DNA from: UBA940 sp031548515
Lineage (GTDB): Bacteria; Bacteroidota; Bacteroidia; Bacteroidales; Rikenellaceae
NCBI GenBank assembly: GCA_031548515.1
Contig: JAVBRB010000029.1
Span: 1-12,340 of the forward strand
Reading direction: 5' to 3'
DNA length: 12,340 nt
Part shown: positions 6,833 through 12,340 of the stretch, piece by piece
Position numbering within the stretch: position 1 is the first letter of the stretch
Layout: each line of letters starts with the position of its first letter
Made by a program: the position numbers and the translations under genes
The notes under the pieces: model-generated
Seen by the model: only the letters and a program-made list of their open reading frames with translations
Databases searched by the model: none
What the model was told of the DNA's origin: nothing

Positions 6833-7459
6833 TTGGAAGACGACGTCTATAAAACCATTGCGGCTCCGGTCGAAACGGCTCTGCGTGAGCGCAGCAGCAA
6901 GTTTTTGGCCTTCGCATGGCCTGTAATGTCCGAAGAGGAGATAAAGGTACATTTGGACGCCTTGCGCAAGAAATATTACGACGCTACGCACCATTGCTAC
7001 GCATGGAGGTTGGGGCCTAAAGGCGAACAGTACCGTGCCAACGACGACGGCGAGCCGTCGGGAACGGCCGGAAAGCCGATACTGGGGCAAATGCTGTCCA
7101 ATGAGCTGACATATTGCTTGATAGCTGTAGTAAGGTATTTCGGCGGAACGAAACTGGGAGTGCCGGGACTGATCGCCGCTTACAAAGATTCGGCTGCGGA
7201 GGCGGTCGAAGCGGCTGAAATCGTTGAAAGAACGGTAGATGTTACGCTCGATATCGAGTTTCCATACGGGTCGGTGAACGACGTGATGCGGGTCGTCAAG
7301 GAGCAGGAGCCTCGGGTGCATGCGCAGGATTTCGACAACGTGTGCCGCATGAGGCTGTCGATCCGGCAGGGCAGGAGCGGAGCACTGCTGGCAAAACTCG
7401 AAAAGGTCGAAGGAATAATAATTCAAACCTATAGCCTATGGAACCCAAACGGAGCTTAA
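6833..7459 (+). CDS. YigZ/IMPACT (UPF0029) family protein
   Basis: A 208-residue protein. The start is set at TTG 6833: the lepB TAA is the preceding codon in the same frame, and the family's usual N-terminus (acidic residues, then YKTI) lies right there, whereas the first ATG (6926) would remove about 31 conserved residues. Signature motifs are HHCYAWRLG (53-61), GEPSGTAGKPIL (73-84) and VVRYFGGTKLGVPGL (99-113), the conserved core of the IMPACT N-terminal domain. The rest (about 135-200) fits the ferredoxin-like DUF1949 C-terminal domain. Eukaryotic IMPACT regulates Gcn2, but the bacterial role is not established. The 3' end overlaps pyrB by 22 nt, so it is probably co-translated within the lepB-pyrI run. 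Confidence 0.9.
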   Translation: MEDDVYKTIAAPVETALRERSSKFLAFAWPVMSEEEIKVHLDALRKKYYDATHHCYAWRLGPKGEQYRANDDGEPSGTAGKPILGQMLSNELTYCLIAVVRYFGGTKLGVPGLIAAYKDSAAEAVEAAEIVERTVDVTLDIEFPYGSVNDVMRVVKEQEPRVHAQDFDNVCRMRLSIRQGRSGALLAKLEKVEGIIIQTYSLWNPNGA

Positions 7460-8352
7460 TTTCGATCACAGACTTTTCGAAGGATGAGATGCTGCGCATC
7501 ATGGAGCTGGCGGCGGAATTCGAGCGGAATCCGCACCAACCGCTGCTGCAGGGAAAGGTCATCGCCTCGCTCTTTTTCGAACCGTCTACACGCACCCGCC
7601 TTAGTTTCGAGAGCGCTATGAATCGCCTCGGAGCACGCGTGATAGGTTTCTCGGATGCCAGCAACACCAGTGTTTCGAAGGGCGAAACGCTTCACGACAC
7701 CATCTCGGTCATCTCGAATTACTGCGACATGATCGTGATGCGCCACACGCTGGAGGGAGCCGCGAGGTATGCCAGCGAGGTGGCGAAAGTGCCTGTCGTC
7801 AACGCCGGAGACGGGGCGAACCAGCACCCTTCGCAGACGCTTCTAGACCTCTATTCGATCAAGAAAACCCAGGGCACGCTCGACAACCTCAGAATTATGA
7901 TGGTGGGCGACCTGAAATACGGCCGCACGGTTCATTCGCTGCTGCAGGCGATGTCGAACTTCAATACCGAGTTTACTTTCGTCTCGCCGCCCGAACTGCG
8001 CATGCCCGCCGAATACAAAGATTTTCTCGATGAAAATGGTTTGAAATACACAGAGTTGACTGAGCTGGAAGGAAATATGGCCGACATGGACATAGTTTAT
8101 ATGACGCGCATCCAGAAGGAGCGGTTCAACGACCCGATGGAGTACGAGCGCGTGAAGAACGCTTATGTCCTGGACAATGCCATGCTTGCCGGAACTAAAG
8201 GAAATATGAGAATATTGCATCCGCTGCCGCGCGTGGGCGAGATAGCTTGCGATGTAGACCGGAATCCCAAAGCATACTATTTCAACCAGACCGAGAACGG
8301 CGTTTACGCCCGTATGGCTATCATATGTTACCTGTTGGGTGTTAAAAGATAG
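7438..8352 (+). CDS. pyrB: Aspartate carbamoyltransferase, catalytic chain
   Basis: A 304-residue protein of normal length, start ATG 7438. The carbamoyl phosphate loop S50-T-R-T-R54 (FFEPSTRTRLSFE) is intact, as are the mobile-loop Lys81 in SVSKGE, the R102-H103 pair, HPSQ (130-133) and the C-terminal HPLPRVGEI that binds substrate. The enzyme joins carbamoyl phosphate and aspartate to form carbamoyl aspartate, the committed step of pyrimidine synthesis. It overlaps the upstream YigZ-family gene by 22 nt and is followed 6 nt later by its regulatory chain, so a c6r6-type holoenzyme like that of E. coli is expected. No leader peptide or attenuator can lie directly upstream because the region is coding. 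Confidence 0.98.
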   Translation: MEPKRSLISITDFSKDEMLRIMELAAEFERNPHQPLLQGKVIASLFFEPSTRTRLSFESAMNRLGARVIGFSDASNTSVSKGETLHDTISVISNYCDMIVMRHTLEGAARYASEVAKVPVVNAGDGANQHPSQTLLDLYSIKKTQGTLDNLRIMMVGDLKYGRTVHSLLQAMSNFNTEFTFVSPPELRMPAEYKDFLDENGLKYTELTELEGNMADMDIVYMTRIQKERFNDPMEYERVKNAYVLDNAMLAGTKGNMRILHPLPRVGEIACDVDRNPKAYYFNQTENGVYARMAIICYLLGVKR

Positions 8353-8358
8353 GAAGTT

Positions 8359-8826
8359 ATGCAGGACAAGAGAATGGAAGTAAGGGCCATTGAGAACGGC
8401 ACGGTGATAGACCACATCCCGCCCGCGGCCCTTTTCAAGATAATCACCATCATGGGGCTTGATCGCGACACCGAGCACCGCATGACCATCGGGACCAACC
8501 TCGAAAGCAAGCGCATGGGTATGAAGGCGATCATTAAGATCAACGACCGCTACTGCGAGCCGCATGAGATAGACCGCATAGCGCTCTTTGCACCCGATGC
8601 GAGGGTCAACACGATACGCAATTTCGAAGTGGTGGAGAAACGCCGTGTGGATGTTCCCGAACGCATCGAAGGATTCGTGAAGTGCGCCAATCCGATGTGC
8701 GTCACCAACCACCAGCCTGTTGAGACGGCATTCGACGTTGTCAACAAGGATGGCGGGATAGGTCTGCGTTGCCGTTACTGCGAAAAACTGACTTCGCAAA
8801 AACGGATGGAACTTAAAAAAGCGTAA
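8359..8826 (+). CDS. pyrI: Aspartate carbamoyltransferase, regulatory chain
   Basis: A 155-residue protein, as expected for PyrI (about 153). The N-terminal nucleotide-binding domain carries the family motif ENGTVIDHIPP (12-22), the binding surface for CTP/ATP in the E. coli enzyme. The C-terminal zinc domain holds four cysteines, C109 and C114 (CANPMC) and C138 and C141 (CRYC), the site that links it to PyrB. The start is ATG 8359, with AGGAAG just before it but only 2 nt away. Met6 (8374) is a possible alternative start and would leave the MEVRAIENG core unchanged. It gives allosteric feedback control of pyrimidine synthesis together with PyrB. Confidence 0.98.
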   Translation: MQDKRMEVRAIENGTVIDHIPPAALFKIITIMGLDRDTEHRMTIGTNLESKRMGMKAIIKINDRYCEPHEIDRIALFAPDARVNTIRNFEVVEKRRVDVPERIEGFVKCANPMCVTNHQPVETAFDVVNKDGGIGLRCRYCEKLTSQKRMELKKA

Positions 8827-8860
8827 TCCGAAGTATTAATGCCTTAATATATGCCGGCCT

Positions 8861-10528
8861 ATGAAATCGGTAAGTGTAGTTTTTGTTTCCATATTGTTGG
8901 CGTGTACGGCAGTGGGTACGTCTGTTGCCGCAGGCGACAGGCCAGGGATAGTGAACATTATTAATTTTATCCGCCAGACCGAACCGCGTAGCGAGGAAAT
9001 AACAGACGAGGTGCTGTATCAGACCGTTGCAGAACAGGTGAAACAACTCAATGATTACCGTCTGCCTGCGACGTTCCTGCTACAGTACGACGCTCTTATC
9101 AATCCCAAGTACCAGGCTCTCCTGAAAGACGGACTTTACGAAGGCTCCGAGATCGGCGGATGGTGGGAGATAACCCAACCGCACGTGGAGGCGGCGGGAA
9201 TGGTGTGGCGAGGCCGTTTTCCGTGGGACTGGCATGCCGATGTCGGCTTTTCCCCCGGATACACTCCGGTTGAACGTGAGAAACTGGTCGACGTGTATAT
9301 GGAAAAATTCCGCGAGATTTTCGGCCGTTATCCATCTTCCGTGGGGTCGTGGTTCATAGACGCCCACACGCTCGGCTACATGTATGACAAATACGGCATT
9401 ACTGCTTCCTGTAACTGCAAGGACCAGATAGGTACCGACGGGTACACACTGTGGGGCGGCTACTGGAACCAGGCGTATTACCCAAGCCGCCTGAACGCCT
9501 ATATGCCTGCGCAGACCGAACACGGGCAGATACCGGTGCCTGTTTTCAGGATGCTAGGTAGTGACCCCATTTATCAATATGACAGCGGAGTAGGGGGACG
9601 GGTGCAGTCGGTTATAAGCCTGGAGCCTGTCTATCCGCATGGGGGAGGCAGCAGCCAATGGGTGGAGTGGTTCTTCCGTTCGATGTTCGACGAGCCGTGC
9701 CTTGCGTTCGCCTATGTGCAGGCCGGACAGGAGAATTCATTCACGTGGGACGCGATGAAAAAGGGGCTTGGGTTCCAGATCCCCATACTTTCCGAACTTT
9801 CGGACCAGGGCAGGATAAGGGTGGAAACTCTTGGAGAGTCGGGCCGGTGGTTCAGGGAGCGATTCCCTGTGACTCCCGCCACTGCCGTTACAGCCCTTAC
9901 AGACTGGAAAGGCGAGGGCCGCAAAACGGTATGGTTCAACAGCCGTTTTTACAGGGCCAACCTGCTGTGGGAGGGGGCGTCGTTCCGTTTCCGGGACATA
10001 CATGCTTTCGACCAGGATTACGAATCATATTACCTGAAGAACGTGCTGAGATCGTCGCAGTGCATTTATACGACGCTGCCTGTCGTCGACGGCTGCATGT
10101 GGAGCGGTGCACAATGCACGGCCGGATTGCGCGTCAAGACGGGGACTAAAAAAGGCGGGTTGAAGGAAGTTTCGTCAGGTGATCCTGTCGTCGAAGAAAA
10201 AGGTAACGAACTTCTGGTAAAGACTCCTCTGAACGGAGGAGAAGCCATGCTTACTGTGTGGTTTCGCGAAGATGAGATAGAGATAACCTGCGAATCCGGG
10301 CAGAAGGGTTTCGTGTGGGAAATGGAACTGACCGCAGATGCGTCGGCCGAATTGCCGTTCGTTTCCTTCAGCGACAACATAATAAAAGCCCGGCTCGGGG
10401 AGTTTTATTATGATATTCCGTGCAGCTCGCCGATAGAGGATTGCCGCCAGCGGGAAGGCGATGCCGTATTCAGGATAAAGCCGTTTGGGAAAAAAACCGT
10501 ATTTCAATTGTTTTGCGGAGCAAAATAA
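8861..10528 (+). CDS. Exported DUF3863/DUF3864-type protein, probable deacetylase-like fold
   Basis: A 555-residue protein with an N-terminal export signal. The stretch ILLAC (11-15) satisfies a relaxed lipobox with Cys15, but SVAA (21-24) is an equally possible signal peptidase I site, so a lipoprotein is uncertain. From about residue 28 to 260 it resembles Bacteroidota proteins I know as DUF3863: VNIINFIR, PATFLLQYDALI (69-80), GSEIGGWWEITQP (95-107), WDWHADVGFSPGYT (122-135), GTDGYTLWGGYWNQ (191-204) and RMLGSDPIYQYD (230-241). These fit the NodB/glycoside hydrolase-deacetylase barrel class, with Asp77, Glu97 and His125 as candidate active-site residues. The C-terminal ~200 residues look like a beta-sandwich (DUF3864-like). 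A carbohydrate substrate is likely but unknown. It lies 34 nt after pyrI and may be the end of that transcript. Confidence 0.8.
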   Translation: MKSVSVVFVSILLACTAVGTSVAAGDRPGIVNIINFIRQTEPRSEEITDEVLYQTVAEQVKQLNDYRLPATFLLQYDALINPKYQALLKDGLYEGSEIGGWWEITQPHVEAAGMVWRGRFPWDWHADVGFSPGYTPVEREKLVDVYMEKFREIFGRYPSSVGSWFIDAHTLGYMYDKYGITASCNCKDQIGTDGYTLWGGYWNQAYYPSRLNAYMPAQTEHGQIPVPVFRMLGSDPIYQYDSGVGGRVQSVISLEPVYPHGGGSSQWVEWFFRSMFDEPCLAFAYVQAGQENSFTWDAMKKGLGFQIPILSELSDQGRIRVETLGESGRWFRERFPVTPATAVTALTDWKGEGRKTVWFNSRFYRANLLWEGASFRFRDIHAFDQDYESYYLKNVLRSSQCIYTTLPVVDGCMWSGAQCTAGLRVKTGTKKGGLKEVSSGDPVVEEKGNELLVKTPLNGGEAMLTVWFREDEIEITCESGQKGFVWEMELTADASAELPFVSFSDNIIKARLGEFYYDIPCSSPIEDCRQREGDAVFRIKPFGKKTVFQLFCGAK

Positions 10529-10723
10529 TCATCTACCGAGCGCCGACCGTCGGCCGCATGCCGGTGGAGGCATCTTGCGAGGGAGATAACTAAAAGGGTT
10601 GATTTACTTATGAAATAAATAATCATGGACGGCCATCGCGTAAGCGATGCGCAGGAAAGGAGAGGCGGTAATAGCAGGAGGATCATTCGCCGCTTGCGGA
10701 AATATTATTAAGTTTTAGTTTTT
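10529..10723 (+). other. 195-nt hairpin-rich gap before uvrA, no known RNA family recognised
   Basis: Contents: GCCGA/TCGGC hairpin (10542-10554) enclosed by CTACCG/CGGTGG (10533-10538 with 10562-10567), with an alternative ATGCC/GGCAT hairpin (10558-10573). CATCGC-GTAA-GCGATG (10634-10649) is a 6-bp stem capped by a GNRA-type loop. A 9-bp direct repeat AATAATCAT lies at 10524-10532 and 10618-10626. A 28-codon arginine-rich frame runs from ATG 10625 to TAA 10711, in the uvrA frame. A T7 tract is at 10719-10725. No hairpin is followed directly by a T-tract, so no clear terminator for the preceding gene is seen, and no TAnnTTTG box for uvrA is seen either. Confidence 0.5.
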
Positions 10724-12340
10724 TTGGCACATAATTCAATACATATAAAAGGGGCCAGGGTCCATAATCTCAAGAATATAGAAGTCTATATTCCACACAA
10801 CCAACTGGTTGTTGTGACAGGGCTTTCGGGTTCCGGTAAATCGACCCTTGCTTTCGACACGATCTTTGCAGAGGGCCAGCGGCGCTATGTCGAGAGCCTT
10901 TCGGCCTATGCCCGGCAGTTCCTGGGGCGCATAGACAAACCCGATGTCGATCATATTACCGGTATAGCTCCCGCCATAGCCATAGAGCAGAAGGTCAACA
11001 CGCGCAATCCGCGTTCGACGGTCGGCACTTCTACCGAGATATATGACTATCTTAAACTGCTGTACGCCCGAATCGGCCGGACATTTTCGCCTGTTTCCGG
11101 ACGCGAAGTGCGGTGCTACACGGTCGACGGCGTGGTGGCGCACGTGGCTTCTCTGCCAGAGGGCGAGCGGGTGGTGATTACCGCTCCGATGCTGCTCGGC
11201 CAGAACCAGGGGGTGATTGAGAAGCTGACCTTGCTGATGAAGGAAGGAATGCAGCGGGTGTGGTACGGTGGCGAAGCGCAGTTGATCGAGGATGTACTGC
11301 CGAAGATATCGGAAAATACGGCCGCAGAATCGATGGATATCATTGTCGACCGCCTGAAGGTGTCGTCCGAAGAGGATTTTTTGACGCGGTTGGGAGATTC
11401 GGTCGCCCGTGCATTCTCTTTCGGAAGCGGCATTTGCCGAATCATTTCCGGCAAGGATACAGTCACGGAATTTTCTTCGCGCTTCGAAATGGATGGCATC
11501 GAGTTCGAGCAGCCTACCGAGCACCTGTTCAGTTTCAACAATCCTCTGGGAGCATGCCCGCAGTGCGAGGGCTACGGCAAGGTGGTCGGGATCGACGAAG
11601 ACCTCGTGGTGCCGGATAAAACCAAGACCATTTACGACGGCGCGATAGTGGCATGGCGCGGCGAAACGATGGGGTGGTGGCGCGAGCAACTGGTCGACAA
11701 CGCCTACAAGTTCGATTTTCCGATACATGCGCCGTTCTATGACCTGACGCCGGAACAGAAGCGTCTGCTTTGGACGGGGAACGAATATTTTCACGGGCTT
11801 GACGAGTTTTTCGAGTATCTCGAAAAAGAGAGATACAAGATACAGTACCGCGTGATGCTTTCGCGCTATACCGGCAAGACGCTTTGTCCGGCTTGCGCAG
11901 GCGGACGTCTGCGCAGGGAGGCATTTTATGTTAAAGTAGGCGGCAAATCCATAGGCGACCTTGTGATGATGCCGGTAGACGACCTTAGCCGGTTTTTTGC
12001 GGGGCTGGAACTCGACGGGCACGATCGAAAAGCCGGAGGGCGCGTGCTTCTCGAAATAACCAACCGTTTGCAATACCTTTCCGACGTCGGGCTTGGCTAC
12101 CTGACACTCGACCGCCTCTCCTCGACGCTTTCGGGCGGCGAGAGCCAGCGCATAAACCTTTCGGCGTCGCTCGGGAGCAATCTCGTGGGATCGCTCTATA
12201 TCCTCGACGAACCGAGCATAGGGCTTCATCCGCGCGACACCGACCGCCTGATAAAGGTGCTCAAACAGCTTCGCGACATAGGAAACACGGTCATCGTGGT
12301 TGAACATGACGAAGACACGATGCGTTCGGCCGACCAGATC
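10724..12340 (+). CDS. uvrA: UvrA, excinuclease ABC subunit A, 3'-truncated
   Basis: 539 codons are visible, open to the window edge; full UvrA is about 940 residues. The in-frame stop at 10709-10711 limits the start. TTG 10724 is the only usual start codon before the conserved HIKGARVHNLKNIEV, so I place it there with low confidence. Walker A is GLSGSGKST (33-41). The zinc/insertion region has C278-x2-C281 (GACPQCEG) and C388-x2-C391 (CPACAGGRL). The ABC signature LSGGESQR is at 469-476 and Walker B LYILDEPS at 491-498 with catalytic Glu496; VVEHDEDT follows with the switch His. UvrA dimers find bulky DNA damage and load UvrB in nucleotide excision repair. The second ATPase half lies outside the window. 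A long open frame on the opposite strand here is a shadow. Confidence 0.96.
   Translation, partial: MAHNSIHIKGARVHNLKNIEVYIPHNQLVVVTGLSGSGKSTLAFDTIFAEGQRRYVESLSAYARQFLGRIDKPDVDHITGIAPAIAIEQKVNTRNPRSTVGTSTEIYDYLKLLYARIGRTFSPVSGREVRCYTVDGVVAHVASLPEGERVVITAPMLLGQNQGVIEKLTLLMKEGMQRVWYGGEAQLIEDVLPKISENTAAESMDIIVDRLKVSSEEDFLTRLGDSVARAFSFGSGICRIISGKDTVTEFSSRFEMDGIEFEQPTEHLFSFNNPLGACPQCEGYGKVVGIDEDLVVPDKTKTIYDGAIVAWRGETMGWWREQLVDNAYKFDFPIHAPFYDLTPEQKRLLWTGNEYFHGLDEFFEYLEKERYKIQYRVMLSRYTGKTLCPACAGGRLRREAFYVKVGGKSIGDLVMMPVDDLSRFFAGLELDGHDRKAGGRVLLEITNRLQYLSDVGLGYLTLDRLSSTLSGGESQRINLSASLGSNLVGSLYILDEPSIGLHPRDTDRLIKVLKQLRDIGNTVIVVEHDEDTMRSADQI

Noticed and set aside
6116..7426. Reverse-strand open frame of 436 codons, and similar ones at 1936-2952 and 7843-8799
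   Set aside because: They lie opposite lepB/YigZ-family, ychF and pyrB/pyrI, which show clear family motifs. The reverse products are rich in His, Arg and Val with no domain pattern.
10542..10573. Intrinsic terminator for the DUF3863-type gene
   Set aside because: The hairpins are short and none is directly followed by a T-tract. The nearest T-run (10719-10725) is far downstream and abuts the uvrA start.
10736..12307. Long open frame (523 codons) on the reverse strand
   Set aside because: It is antisense to uvrA, whose forward frame carries Walker A, the ABC signature, Walker B and zinc cysteines. The reverse protein has no recognisable motif and is a GC-codon shadow.

Overview
The window looks like chromosomal DNA from the Bacteroidota, most likely a Bacteroidales member of the Rikenellaceae/Alistipes type. 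This rests on protein style (a long signal peptidase I, DapB-LepB gene order, separate PyrB and PyrI chains, a DUF3863-type secreted protein), TAnnTTTG-type -7 promoter boxes, AT-rich leaders with few Shine-Dalgarno sites, and moderately high G+C coding DNA. The taxon is an inference from memory of these families. No tRNA, rRNA, CRISPR array or transposase gene was found.

Left part (1-1870): the 3' part of miaB runs off the left edge and converges with a small reverse-strand gene for an exported protein of unknown function. A strong hairpin terminator lies between them. Upstream of the small gene, also on the reverse strand, is about 190 nt that folds on paper into one long, fully nested rod ending in a U-tract. 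I interpret it as a 6S RNA (ssrS) candidate. Its -7 box and that of ychF form a perfect inverted repeat, so the two promoters are divergent and overlap.

Centre (1870-8826): a dense forward-strand run of housekeeping genes: ychF, gltX, dapB, lepB, a YigZ/IMPACT-family gene, pyrB and pyrI. Spacings are 2 nt, -4 nt, 243 nt, 0 nt, -22 nt and 6 nt. The one large gap, dapB-lepB, carries 13-bp imperfect terminal inverted repeats, five copies of a GAACTC/GAGTTC hexamer and a flanking 7-bp direct repeat. Removing the segment plus one repeat copy would leave a 12-nt dapB-lepB spacer, so a MITE-like insertion into an operon is the best reading. This is the most interesting new observation here.

Right part (8861-12340): a secreted DUF3863-type protein with a probable polysaccharide-deacetylase-like fold, then a 195-nt hairpin-rich gap, then uvrA, which runs off the right edge. 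uvrA has no ATG, GTG or CTG start at its 5' end, and a TTG at 10724 is the only usual start codon. The genes serve tRNA modification and charging, ribosome-associated ATPase function, lysine/diaminopimelate synthesis, protein export, pyrimidine synthesis and excision repair. The tight spacing suggests co-transcription rather than one shared pathway.
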